From contig NW_024724368.1 of assembly GCF_018991925.1 (NCBI RefSeq), forward strand, positions 6,255,643 through 6,319,642: DNA of 64,000 bases, written 5' to 3'. The translations under genes were made by a program, and so were the position numbers. The notes under the pieces are model-generated. The model did not search any database. It was not told where the DNA came from and was given only the letters and a program-made list of their open reading frames with translations. The DNA is from Homarus americanus. Its lineage: Eukaryota > Arthropoda > Malacostraca > Decapoda > Nephropidae. This document shows positions 13,037 to 22,903 of the stretch, in pieces (within the stretch, counting starts at the first letter, position 1; every line of letters begins with the position of its first letter).

Positions 13037-13427
13037 GAGATAATCATTAGTTATTTAAAACACATGAGAGGAAGGGGAGGGCCACGAGGCGAGTGAGAGC
13101 TGACCATCCCGCTACAGGTGACAACATGCCCTCGCTAACGTGTAAGATCCAGTATACACCCGTAGCTCTTATGTGTGCGTGTGCTAATTGTGTCACTGAT
13201 TAGTATTAGTGCGTATAACGTGTAGCGGTCGGGAGGAACATTGGGGGGTGTGAGGAGCAGTGTAGGAAGGGGGTGAAGAACAGTGTTAGGGGAGGGATGA
13301 GAACTGTACGGGGGAGGGTGAGAGAAAGTGTGAGGGGGGTAATGAACTGTGCTGGGGAGGGGGTCAGGAGCCGTGTTGGGGAAGAGTATTGGGGAGAAAC
13401 AGTGTGGGAGATGCAGCATTGGTCCAG

Positions 13428-13475
13428 GTTAATCTTCAAGTGAAATAACCTGGGGTGTCTGATCTTCAGGTGATC
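13428..13475. mobile_element. Palindromic mini-element, half copy 6
   Basis: Right arm only: TTAATCTTCAAGTGAAATAA, then GGGGTGTCTGATCTTC and CAGGTGATC. Confidence 0.6.
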
Positions 13476-13707
13476 TATATATTACACCCACCCCTAATAA
13501 TTACAGTGTAGCATGATATAGAAATATAGAAGAGACAGGATATAGGAAGAACCAAGCTGTGAGTCTCGGCTTTTACTTGATCAGTCCCGCATAGGTGATA
13601 CCCCCCCCCCTCCCTCGCTAACACGTACATCCAATACACACATAGAGTATTGTGTACGTGTGTTAATTGTGACACTACACGACTACCTTACCCTAGATAG
13701 AAATGAA

Positions 13708-13838
13708 ATTACCTGAAGATTAGGTATCCCAGCTTATTTCACCAGATGATCAAACAAACGTGTGTTACCTGGGCGGGTTTGGTTAGTGTGTTTAATCATC
13801 AGGTGAAATAAGCTCGGGTGTCTAATTTTTACGTATCA
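13708..13838. mobile_element. Palindromic mini-element copy 7
   Basis: Well-preserved symmetrical copy. The left arm is TTACCTGAAGATTAGG, then AGCTTATTTCACCAGATGAT. The centre is TTACCTGGGCGGG. The right arm is ATCATCAGGTGAAATAAGCT, then GGGTGTCTAATTTTTACG. The inner right motif is the reverse complement of the inner left motif at 19 of 20 bases. Confidence 0.75.
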
Positions 13839-14753
13839 GTAAGTTTCTTAGGATAATAAAATAGAACCACAATCATAATCTATATTAAAAAAAATGTCCC
13901 TCCAGTAAGTTTCTCCTTAAAGTATAGTTCATTAAGGTAGAGACTTAATGGAGGTACAGGTATGAGGTGATGGGCTGAGACACACCTTGAGTAGGACCAC
14001 GAGGTGAGTCAATGACCACTCCCCCCCAGCAGGTGACAACGCTCCCTACCCCTGACCCTCCCTCGCCAACACTCACCTGTCTGTGTGGTAATGCTGTATC
14101 ACTCATTACTTCGTTCACAGGTTGTAGTAAGAAATAGACTATCACCAAAAAGGAAATGTCCGTCATACTGCCTTTGTCACCTTTTGTTGTAAGAAATAAT
14201 GTGTGGTGAACTTAGACGAACATTTATAAATCTTTAACGTATACTTCATGTTTACAATCGTATATGTGTATTTTTACTCCAAGTCTCTGATGTAAATATG
14301 TCTTCAGTAAAATCATCACCACTATACAAGTACACATCGGTTCAAATATACTGGACGGGACGGGTACACAACTATATATAGCCCAAGACAGCCGTTAAAA
14401 GCTTGTACCCACCGGCCTTACTAAGACATATTCAGAGCGATTAAGGTAAGTTTGCCCTGACCACTGCCGAGATTAAAGGAAAAAGGTCATGGAAGCACCG
14501 AGTTGACCTGACCTCACTGGCTGGGGACCCAAACCACCACGGCAATTGGGAGCGATAAATGACCTGTTGTCTGTTGTTCTTATAATGGAAATATTGGACC
14601 ATTGGCTCTATCGGTAGTAAACGATCCGGTCCTTATAACGTGGAGCCAATTGACACGGGACTAAAGACATTGTTATAAAGTATATGATACAGACGATACA
14701 TTACATGGAAAATATTTTAATAATCATTCTCAATAGATTTTACATATTTATAG

Positions 14754-14852
14754 GATCACCTGAAGATAAGGCACCCCCGAATATTTCAGGTGGAGAGGCG
14801 AGTTTAAGAGCTGAGGTGTTTAATCATCAAGTAAAATAATCTCCAGGTGATC
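14754..14852. mobile_element. Palindromic mini-element copy 8
   Basis: Starts GATCACCTGAAGATAAGGCA and ends CTCCAGGTGATC, a perfect inverted GATCACCTG at the termini. The inner motif TTTAATCATCAAGTAAAATA is present on the right. Confidence 0.75.
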
Positions 14853-16278
14853 ATATGTGTAGTGTAGGTTAAACAATAACTTCATAATACAGTACAGTCA
14901 CTGCCCGGGTGTGACTCGTGTCTCCCAGTAAACTGTCTGGGACCTGAATCTGTATCAAGACCTTCCTTGGTGTTTGAGCCGACAGCTGCCTCTTCAGTCT
15001 GCATTGTGAGGGACCAACAAGTTGATAAAACGAACAGCAACAAAGAGGATGTGAGCAGATGTGAGTCACTCGGCCCAGAACAAAGTACCCGTTCTAATCA
15101 GTCATTATCAGGAACTGAAGTGCAAACACGATGCGTCAGTTTCAGCCTAGTGATAAGACCGGGACATTATATAACGCAGCTGGTCATGGTATACAGCTAC
15201 CACCAACTCCCGCTGCCGCTGTGTAGGGTGACAGTATGAGTCCCGCCTGGCTGCGCGCGTGGCGAGGATGTATACAGCGCGAGTATGGAAGCATCGATCG
15301 ACCATACGAGACCCACTGAAGCCTTGGACAGGATATTGACGCAGCAGGTGTTACCGAGGCTCCGACAGAATCGCCTTACGTTAATTAAAGTTTGGGTTCA
15401 TTGTCTTCCACATTGGGTTCGAACTGTCTCGCAAGTAAACAAAACTTAATTAGTCAGCTGAGAAGTTGAAAGTTACAACGAGTGACTTTGTTTACCAATA
15501 TTATACATGTTGAATCATTGTAAACTTTATATGACGATTTTACTCAATAAATATCCATCTCTCTCTCCTTCCCGACATTGGAAGTAATAAATAGACTGGC
15601 AGCGTTGAGTGACCTGCAGCCCCACCTACCAGCTCTCAACTGTGGCTGACGGACACTCGTAAGGTAACACCTCGGCCCCATCATTAATGTATTGGCTGGC
15701 GTAGTGGTGTAGGTGATGGGTCTCCCTGCTTCTAAAGTGTTCAGTGGTTGAAGTTTTTCATAGAGACTTTTTCTAATTGTTTGGTTGATTGACTTTTGAT
15801 ATGGACTTGTAGTAAATATTAAGTGGTTGATCTTTTGACATGAACTTAATCAAAGTGTCCAGTTGGTGGGTTTAGAAGCCGGACTTAGCTAAATTTTGAT
15901 CTAGTAGAGTCTTAGTGGAATTGCGATGACATTTTGGGCTGTAAAGTGAACCATTGAAGTGTGTGTCCACCTCCCCAGTCAACAGGGAAAATTGACTTAA
16001 GAATCCAAAGAGTTGGATACTTAACATGTCTAACGTGGAAAATGGCGTCATAATTATATCTGAAAATCTACCTTAAATTGTTATGTTCGTTTAGCAGAGT
16101 TAGGAGTCCCAGGTTAGGGGTTGGATTCTCAAAGTCTCTTGATATTTTTTCCTGATATTGAAGGTTTATAGCGAAGGAGTTAATAAGTTGCTGTGACAAG
16201 GCTGCTACTGAAAACATACACTGCACCACATACACACTGCACCACATACACACTGCACCATGTACACACTACACCCAC
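14853..16278 (-). other. Start of the intron after fringe exon 1
   Basis: Read on the minus strand, the intron starts at 16278 with GTGGGT. No second fringe exon (expected to begin with the TWFFTDTDD-like catalytic segment) is seen here or further towards base 1. Between 14960 and 15320 the plus strand has a richer composition, with TATATAA near 15167 and a short open frame at 15237. This might be an unrelated promoter, but the evidence is thin. A CACCACATACACACTG triplet repeat (16225-16265) borders the donor. Confidence 0.45.
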
Positions 16279-16758
16279 CTGTTGACGAGCGAGGTTGAAC
16301 CACGTCTTGAGGATGAGGTCAAGTCGGGTCTTGTGGAAGTTCTTGGTGGTCTTGACGCTGATGAAGACGTCGTCGAGGGTAGTGGCGGGTTTGGCCGTCG
16401 CCGTGGCCACCAGGGCGTTGAGGATGCCTCGTTGTCTCTCCTCCTCCTCCTCGTCCAATTGTTCATATTTTTGTATCGCAACGGGGGCGTCCTCGGTGCC
16501 CGTGTCTCCCACCAGGTTAGTGTCTACTGCTACAGGCAGTTCATAGTCTCTATTGAGGGACCTGGGCGCCCGCTCTTGCCACCCGTGCACAACGGGGAAC
16601 TTAGGGGAAGCTCCCCTCTCTGTCTCTCCCGCGTCACGGAGACTATGTGCTAAATTCTGGAATACCAACACACAGACAGTCACCGCCCCGCACGCTATGG
16701 CCACTTGCTGCACTAAACTACGGATCTTCACCCTCATTGTTCTCTCCTGAGGCCGCAT
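16279..16758 (-). CDS. fng: Fringe glycosyltransferase, first coding exon
   Basis: Fringe is a Golgi type II membrane enzyme that adds GlcNAc to O-fucose on Notch EGF repeats and so changes which ligands Notch responds to. This exon gives 160 residues from the ATG at 16758. An in-frame ATG at 16737 with A at -3 is an alternative start that would remove seven residues. Residues 15-36 are a hydrophobic signal anchor after a basic start (RVKIRS). Residues 40-125 form a variable stem with an acidic run (DEEEEE, 102-107). From residue 128 the sequence LDDVFISVKTTKN and then KTWFNLARQQ matches the beginning of the Fringe catalytic domain. The exon ends in phase 0 at CAG|GTGGGT, just before the expected DTDD-containing part. 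The rest of the catalytic domain is not in the window. Identification is by remembered family sequence and is strong. Paralogous fringe-like genes are less likely. Confidence 0.9.
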
Positions 16759-17030
16759 CACATCGGCTTGGCTCTTATCACACGACCACAGACACAGTTT
16801 GGATGGGGAGGCCCAAGTTCACAGAGCATCACAGAGCAATGATTGCGTACAACCTCTCTCAGTCGTGCCTCGAGACAAACTAAACAACGCTTGGTACGTG
16901 GTCGTCGCTTTGGACGAAACTCCTCTGGCCGGAGCCCAGACTCCAGAGTGCGGTTGCCAACGAATGTTTTGGTGCGAAATATATGTCTCCTGCGACGTTT
17001 GTCGCGGTTCTATTTATTTTACAGGTAAAA
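16759..17030 (-). promoter_or_regulatory. fng: Probable fringe 5' UTR and upstream region
   Basis: This segment directly precedes the start codon and is richer in GC and CpG than its surroundings, dropping sharply to AT-rich DNA beyond 17010. On the minus strand ACATATATTTCGC near 16979-16990 could serve as a TATA-like element. No initiator or splice acceptor could be fixed, so it remains open whether this is promoter or an untranslated exon. The short plus-strand frames here are shadows. Confidence 0.3.
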
Positions 17031-17480
17031 CAAGAGTATATTTGAGTATTCTCTTAACCTTGATTTATAAATTACACTGAAAAAGTAGACGTTAGTAATC
17101 AATTTTAAAACTTATTTAATATAACTCGTTGAGAAAGATAATGCTGCCAAATTTGGTCGCTGGCAGCTTCACGGATTATAACACATCCGCTCTAATGGTG
17201 AGAAAAAGTTGTCCAGATTAATGACAGTCGTTAACATAATTACCACGAATTAATTCATAACTTGGTGCTTATGAATGCATCTTTATCACCAAACTTATTT
17301 TAAGTACACAGCGTTCACCTACACCTGGAGAAAGCAGGAATCACAGAGCGGTTAGGTTAGGTTAGGTTAGCGGAGAGTACCATGGCGTATAAGTGTTTAT
17401 CGATATATTTCTATTCCGATCTAAAATATCATTGACACATTCTTCAGAAGCGTCATTAATGAGGGTTTACTATAGTGTGT
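17031..17480. other. AT-rich stretch upstream of fringe
   Basis: No gene seen. Four GGTTA pentamers lie at 17349-17370, a short telomere-like patch. Confidence 0.45.
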
Positions 17481-17495
17481 ACTTGTTCAAACAGC

Positions 17496-17765
17496 GTGTG
17501 GTTGTGTGAGTGTGTGGTGTGAGTGGTTGGGTGAGTGTGTGGTGTGAGTGTGCGGTGCGAGTGTGTGGTGTGAGTGTGTGGTGTTAGTGGTTGGGTGAGT
17601 GTGTGGTGTGAGTGTGCGGTGCGAGTGTGTGGTGTGAGTGTGTGGTGTTAGTGGTTGGGTGTGAGTGTGTGGTGCGAGTGTGTGGTGTTAGTGGTTGGGT
17701 GTGAGTGTGTGATGCGAGTGTGTAGCGTGAGTGTGTTTTGTCAGTGGTTGGGTGAGTGTGTGATC
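17496..17765. repeat. GTGTGGTGTGAGTG minisatellite
   Basis: Nested repeat of GAGTGTGTGGTGTGA/GTGGTTGGGT units. A longer unit of about 60 bp is duplicated (17520-17580 and 17587-17650). Confidence 0.9.
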
Positions 17766-17920
17766 CACCCAACTCTGTTCTTCCACCTATTCTTCCACCA
17801 GTTCTTCCACCCAACTGTTATGAGAATTAGTGTCGCTTGTATAAGAGTTGATACAGCTTGTGGTTATTGATGAGTGGTCTTTGTTATGTAAATGAGAGGG
17901 TGAGGGTAGTAGCGAGAGCA

Positions 17921-18118
17921 ATGACCCCTGCGGCACTAATGACCCCTGCGGCACTAAAGACCCCTGCGGCACTAAAGACCCCTCAGCGGCACTAAAGACC
18001 TCAGGCGGCAAAAATGACCCCTTCGGTACTAAAGACCCCGTACAGCACTAAAGATCCCCCTGCGGCACTAAAGACCCCCTGCGGCACTAAAGACCCCTAC
18101 GGTAATAAAGACCCCTAC
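17921..18118. repeat. 18-bp minisatellite
   Basis: About eleven units of GACCCCTGCGGCACTAAA with substitutions such as CCTTCGG and CCGTACA. The unit is a multiple of three, so frames stay open on minus, but no independent coding sign exists. Confidence 0.92.
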
Positions 18119-18451
18119 GATCCTCTGGCCATTAATGTGAGAGCAATAGGAGTGTAAGCGATCAATCATTTGCCCGGACACAGTGAGGGGGTGAAGACGA
18201 GAGATACAGGGAAGCTTTTTGGGGGAAATTTCGTAAGATAAGACTTTTAGGGAAATATCTAGGGAAAACAAAAGAAAATCGCGTAAATTGTCAAGAAGTT
18301 GTGACTCCCATACCGTTTGTTATGTATTAATTTACAGTTATTTGTTAAGATTGACGAGAATTTGTTCTGTTGTGATATTTTTTGATAAACTTAGGTAGAG
18401 AAATGTGTTTGTAGTTTAAAAGTGAAGAAAGATAACCCTTGTAATTTGGGG

Positions 18452-18452
<1 letters not shown>

Positions 18453-18512
<60 letters not shown>

Positions 18513-18523
18513 TGTGTGTGTGT
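18453..18523. repeat. (TG)n microsatellite
   Basis: TG run of about 70 bases with a CGCG interruption near the end. Confidence 0.95.
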
Positions 18524-18527
18524 TTTA

Positions 18528-18765
18528 ACTCATTGATTACGATGATTTAATCCCTTGAGTGAGATATTATAACCCCATGAGTAAGATGATTTAACCCCTT
18601 GATAAAAATGATTTAACTCCTTGATTACGATAATTTAACCCTTTAATTACTATGATTTGACCCTTTAATTACGAGTTATTTTGCCCCCTTGATTACGATG
18701 ACGTAAGCATTTTAACCCTTTGATTACTGTGATTTAACCCCTTAAATACAATGTCATTATACCCC
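18528..18765. repeat. Degenerate 22-26 bp tandem repeat
   Basis: Diverged units of TTTAACCCCTTGATTACGATGA, with about nine recognisable copies. Units differ by small indels. Confidence 0.8.
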
Positions 18766-18849
18766 CAGGAAGACGTCATTATATTCAAAGGGTTAAGTCA
18801 TCTTATTCACTGGGCTAATTCAGTGGCGTCTAGTGAGCTGGTTGTGGGA

Positions 18850-19027
18850 ATGGGGACGCGGTGGTGATGGTGGTAGTGGTGGTGTTGGTGTGGCTGTGAA
18901 GATAGTGGTTGTGAGAGGTGATGGTGGTGGCAGTAGTGGTAGTGGGAATGATGGTGGTGGCAGTAGTGGTAGTGATGTGTAGAACGATGGTGGTAGGAGT
19001 AGTACTGTAGTAGTAGTAGTAGTAGTT
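18850..19027. repeat. (GGT/AGT)n triplet tract
   Basis: Imperfect GGTGATGGTGG and AGTAGTAGT repeats. The tract abuts the retroelement fragment that begins at 19028. Confidence 0.85.
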
Positions 19028-19312
19028 GATCAAGGCAGCTTCACTCCTCTAGTGTTCACAACCTCTGGTGGGATGGGCCCAAGCGCAAGATGTTTCTACG
19101 CCAGACTCGCGGAGCTGATCTCCGAACAGAAGCAGCAGCCCAGAAGTTATGTCACAGCCTGGATGAGATGTCGACTGTCCTTCTCTCTCCTTCGGTCGGC
19201 TTTGCTCTGCCTCAGGGGAACGAGAGCTTCTGCCCCTACTCCGACAACTGCTGCAGATATTGACTATGAGGCTACAGTCACTGAATGCCGCATGGATCTG
19301 CGGCTCAACTAA
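19028..19312 (+). pseudogene. Retroelement polyprotein C-terminal fragment
   Basis: One open frame of 94 codons ending in a stop. It begins DQGSFTPLVFTTSGGMGPSA, then FYARLAEL, then AWMRCRLSFSLLRSALLCLR, and ends in DLRLN. I recall closely similar tails (FTPLVFSTSGGMG...LRCRLSFSLLRSA...RG) at the end of reverse-transcriptase polyproteins in many marine invertebrates. Which retroelement clade it belongs to cannot be settled here. The fragment lacks a start and is cut abruptly by the triplet repeat upstream, so it is a truncated insertion, although the frame is undamaged. Confidence 0.65.
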
Positions 19313-19424
19313 TTTAACACAGATAGGATAGTTTCTTATGTATTAGGATATTTAATATTAAGGTAAATAAATGGTGGCGAAGGTGTGGCTATTGGGGGAG
19401 GCTGGAGGCCACGTTAAAAAAAAA

Positions 19425-19660
19425 AAGTAGTAGTAGTGTTAGTGACATGGGGGCGTTGGAGAAGGTGGTGGTGGTGACGTTGGTGAAAGTAGAGGTGGTG
19501 GTGGACTAGGAGGTGATAGGGGTGGAGAAGGTGGTGGTGGAGGTGGTGGTGGTGGTGGAGAAGGTGATAGGGGTGTTGTTGGAGGTGGTGGTGGAGGTGG
19601 TGGTGGTGGTGGAGAAGGTGATAGGGGTGTTGTTGGAGGTGGTGGAGGTTGACAGGTGGT
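19425..19660. repeat. (GGT)n-rich tract with a 62-bp duplication
   Basis: GGTGGTGGAGGTGGTGGTGG followed by AGAAGGTGATAGGGGTGTTG is repeated, at about 19520-19580 and 19585-19640. The Val/Glu and Pro/His frames in all directions are artefacts. Confidence 0.85.
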
Positions 19661-19715
19661 CTGGGCAGAATCAACAGGTCGCCACCTCAAGTGTTTTGGG
19701 AAAAGTGAGACAGGA

Positions 19716-19915
19716 GAGAGAGAGAGAGAGAGAGAGAGCCTTGGTGCACGTCTGTAGCCTTGGTGCACGTCTGTAGCCTTGGTGCACGTCTGTATCCTTG
19801 GTGCACGTCTGTATCCTTGGTGCACGTCTGTATCTTTGGTGCACGTCTGTATCTTTGGTGCACGTCTGTATCCTTGGTGCACGTCTGTATCCTTGGTGCA
19901 CGTCTGTATCCTAGG
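19716..19915. repeat. (GA)n run and 19-bp minisatellite
   Basis: A GA run at 19716-19738 is followed by about nine units of CCTTGGTGCACGTCTGTAT, two of them with CTTTGG. The units are nearly identical, so the array is young or homogenised. Confidence 0.95.
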
Positions 19916-20335
19916 TTCTCACCTGTGCACGCACCTAGGTTGATTAAAGTTAAGGTACAAATGCTTAAAAATGAGTCAACATTACACCGAGTCTCGACCT
20001 GAACTAAAAAAATGTTCACTTAGCAACAAAATTAACATTCCGAAACATTTACAAACATTCTGTGTCTTAGATTAAAAGCAACCAATTCCACACATTCTAA
20101 CACCATAAGTTAAGATGAACACCTTGTACTGGTTTATACAAATGTTACAAAGTTCACTTTAACTTAATCCGTATTTAACGTTCAATTCTTCCTCTAGTTT
20201 ACTCAGAAGGCAACAAAGAAACACATAACACGTAGCGACACTGACCAACACTGCTTGACGTTTAAGTGGGTATTGTCTTACAGTTTGTAGAAGAGAAGTA
20301 AAATATATACAGTGTGTATCTGTTGATAGTGAGAA
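19916..20335. other. Non-coding stretch
   Basis: AT-rich DNA with no exon, element end or repeat recognised. Confidence 0.4.
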
Positions 20336-20381
20336 GTGTGTGTGTGTGTGTGTCTCATGGTTGAAGACCTTCAGGGTGTCT

Positions 20382-20440
<59 letters not shown>
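20336..20440. repeat. (TG)n and (GA)n microsatellites
   Basis: A short TG run (20336-20353) and a 55-base GA run (20385-20439). Confidence 0.95.
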
Positions 20441-20441
<1 letters not shown>

Positions 20442-20619
20442 CCTGAAGATCAACTCTCTTTTAGCAACACACAAAACAAGGACAGAGACGTGTTGGTTGA
20501 GTTGTTGTCATGATCTAAGTTCTTTATGTAGTTGGAGAGGTTTAGGATAAGTGTCGTGATGGCGAGAGATAAGTCAATCCTGTGGACTGAATACTAAAAG
20601 CATTGAAGGTTATATTGTT

Positions 20620-20817
20620 GTGCACAGGGAGTGGGGTTTAAGGATAACGAGCACAAGGAGTGGGGTGGAAGGATAACGAGCACAGGGAGTGGGGTGGAAG
20701 AGACAGTTTGACATGGTTGGTTGGTTTAATTTTCACGTGTAAGTTTTGTATAACTTCTAGATATAAACGGGAAGAGTGGAGGCTCAAGGATAGAACCATT
20801 GGGTACTCCAGAGAGCG

Positions 20818-20874
<57 letters not shown>
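20620..20874. repeat. 30-bp duplication and (CA)n run
   Basis: GGGAGTGGGGT and AAGGATAACGAGCACA occur in three partial tandem copies at 20627-20698. A 54-base CA run follows at 20820-20873. Confidence 0.85.
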
Positions 20875-20875
<1 letters not shown>

Positions 20876-20926
20876 TGATTGGTCTTAAGAAGAACAGCTC
20901 ACTGCCTGAACAACCCCTCCCCCAGG

Positions 20927-21028
20927 ATGAACACCATCGATCAAGGCAAGGATGCAGCCTCTGTCAAGCACAGCCGGGCGTCCTGCAGGGCAAACTCCTT
21001 GTACCAGAGCCGTTTCCCTCTCGTATAA
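20927..21028 (+). CDS. Possible small open frame or terminal exon
   Basis: ATG at 20927 opens a 33-residue frame (MNTIDQGKDAASVKHSRASC... ending in FPLV) with a GC-rich third position unlike the surrounding DNA. A CCCCTCCCCCAG acceptor-like sequence ends at 20925, so the frame could be the last exon of a plus-strand gene. No upstream partner exon was found, no family is recognised, and chance is a real alternative. Confidence 0.15.
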   Translation: MNTIDQGKDAASVKHSRASCRANSLYQSRFPLV

Positions 21029-21299
21029 TATCGCCTTTACAATACACAAACAGCTTTTAACAATACCTTCAAAGTCTTTATTTTATTTTTATTTTTTGCG
21101 TGTGTAAAGGTTAACATGGGGTTATTATTGTTCATTGTTCAGGAGCGCGAGATGTGTTAGATAAGGGTGTGGTTAATATAGGTATGATTGATGGGTTGAT
21201 GTCCACGATAGGGCCCTCAGAGTGCTGCGTAAATATGTATGTTTACTTGCCATCAGCGGCCCCGTCCGTGCTTGTGGCCTGACGTGACGCCTTTGTGGA

Positions 21300-21640
21300 G
21301 GAGAAGGTGGGGGCGGTGGTGGGGTGGGTGTGCAGGAAGAGGCGGTGAAGGAGAAAGAGAGATGGGCAAGAAAAGGAAATAGGAAAGTAAGATAAAGAAC
21401 AAACGCGGGAGAAGAAAAAGAAAATAAGGAAAATGAGAAGGAAACTAGTAGTTGAGACAAAGAGAAGATGAGGAAGAGAGAAGAAAGGGAATAAACGTCG
21501 AAGGAAAGAAGAAGAGAAAGGAGAAGACGAAGACAAAATAGGAGATGAAAAAAAGAAGAAGAAATGAATACATGAAAACAGCAATAACAGAACAGAGAAG
21601 AAGAAAATAAGGAAAGAATGACAAAGAAGAACAAGACATT
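21300..21640. repeat. Polypurine tract (AGAAGA-rich)
   Basis: About 340 bases that are nearly all A and G on the plus strand. The Phe/Ser/Leu-rich open frames on the minus strand (for example 21173-21691) reflect this composition. A GC-rich frame ending STDGAADGK at 21243 directly follows the pyrimidine tract on the minus strand. It could be a small terminal exon, but this is unsupported. Confidence 0.75.
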
Positions 21641-22144
21641 TTCCTCATAGTAATTTACAGCTTCACGAAGACAAACTGGTACAGAAGACATTGTTGCTGA
21701 TTTGCTTACAGTTCAGAACCACAAACAACATAAAAGAATTTTGGAAGGAGTAGAAAAATTGCGTTTTTCCATTTTCCTCTCGTGATGCTGTTGGATGTAT
21801 AATGTGGCCAGATTTCAGCTCCTGGTGTGGATACAAACCTCATTTTAGTGACCATTATAATATTTTAAGGTGAGAGAATCAAATGGAAGTGTGAATTATG
21901 TCCGGAACATGTAAGTTATCGAAGTAATATTTGACACAGTGTTGACTGACTGAATACATTATATAGATATTGGTTCCTTTAGATGTAGTAAATTAGGATA
22001 TAATTTATCTCTGAAGTATATGAATTGGCTGATACTCTGCCACTCGCTCCAAAAGTAGTTTATAGACAGTCACTTCACAACACCAGTCAATGCTACAACA
22101 CTGACTCTTCCTGAAAATTTACAAAACGAATTAGTAACTCCAAA

Positions 22145-22437
22145 GACCCGTTCACACTGAGGCCGGAACGATCATAATTAATCTGACGCAAATTGTCCGA
22201 ATGAGTGAGTCAGTTAACATCATATATCTCACACTAAATTCGAATCACATCTATATCGATTCTTTCATATTTTATCCAAGAGGGAAGACAGTTTCCCTCT
22301 TCCTAGAAAGACAGAGAATCGTGTAACAGGTAATTAGCTCAGCTGAGGAAATCCTAGTATCCACCGCAGCGTCACATATCGCCTGCCGACAATCTGCTTC
22401 AGAATATGTTTGCGTCCGGCCTCAGTGTGAGCAGGTC
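22145..22437. mobile_element. Palindromic MITE-like element with CACTGAGGCCGG ends
   Basis: Left end GACCCGTTCACACTGAGGCC and right end GGCCTCAGTGTGAGCAGGTC are inverted copies. The inner parts of the arms also match (GACGCAAATTGTCCG near 22181, CGACAATCTG...TTTGCGTC near 22387-22411). Length is about 293 bp with no open frame. It is inferred to be a non-autonomous DNA transposon; target duplications are not obvious. Confidence 0.7.
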
Positions 22438-22810
22438 CTGAGATATAAGACTAACTTCATGTCCAGAGAAACTAAAAGATCAGAATTATATAGATTATAT
22501 TTGTGTGTAGTTAAGTTAATAGTTAAGATATTCCACACTCCAAGAAGTATCTTTTTGAAAGGGTTCGATGAATTTCAAAATGAACACTGCGATTCCTGTT
22601 GTCTCTGTAGGGTTGACAAAATTCTTCGTCCATTGTGTCGTATTATCTAAGTCTCTAAGACAAAATCATAAAGGTATTTGTGCTCACCTACTTACCTTCA
22701 AAGTCCCTGAAGTAAGGAAGAGGAAGTTTTAGAGATCACATTACTTATATTTTTTTCCCATTTTTTTAAAGTAATTTGTTCAGTCACCTTGTTTTGTATG
22801 ATACTACAGC

Positions 22811-22811
22811 C

Positions 22812-22845
<34 letters not shown>

Positions 22846-22903
22846 GTGATGATGATGGTGATGGTGGTGATGATGATGGTGATGATGATGATGGTGATGA
22901 TGT
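22811..22903. repeat. (GAT)n triplet repeat
   Basis: GATGATGATGGTGATG-type run of about 90 bases. The poly-Ile frame on minus is its translation. Confidence 0.95.

Larger units (their letters stand above)
13080..14115. repeat. Three copies of an approximately 110-bp repeat
   Basis: Related segments lie at about 13080-13200, 13560-13678 and 14000-14110. They share GAGTCTC/GAGTGAG near the start, CAGGTGACAAC or a C-run, then CCCTCGCTAACACGTACA and a TTAATTGTGWCACT end. Palindromic mini-elements lie between them, so the block may be a duplicated composite. The segment at 13240-13400 is a GGGGAGGGTGAGRA-type minisatellite. Confidence 0.6.

Noticed and set aside
19738..19915. Regular 19-bp repeats considered as a CRISPR-like array
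   Set aside because: Units are contiguous with no unique spacers, and the setting is eukaryotic. The same applies to the arrays at 11961, 28072, 46501 and 62322.
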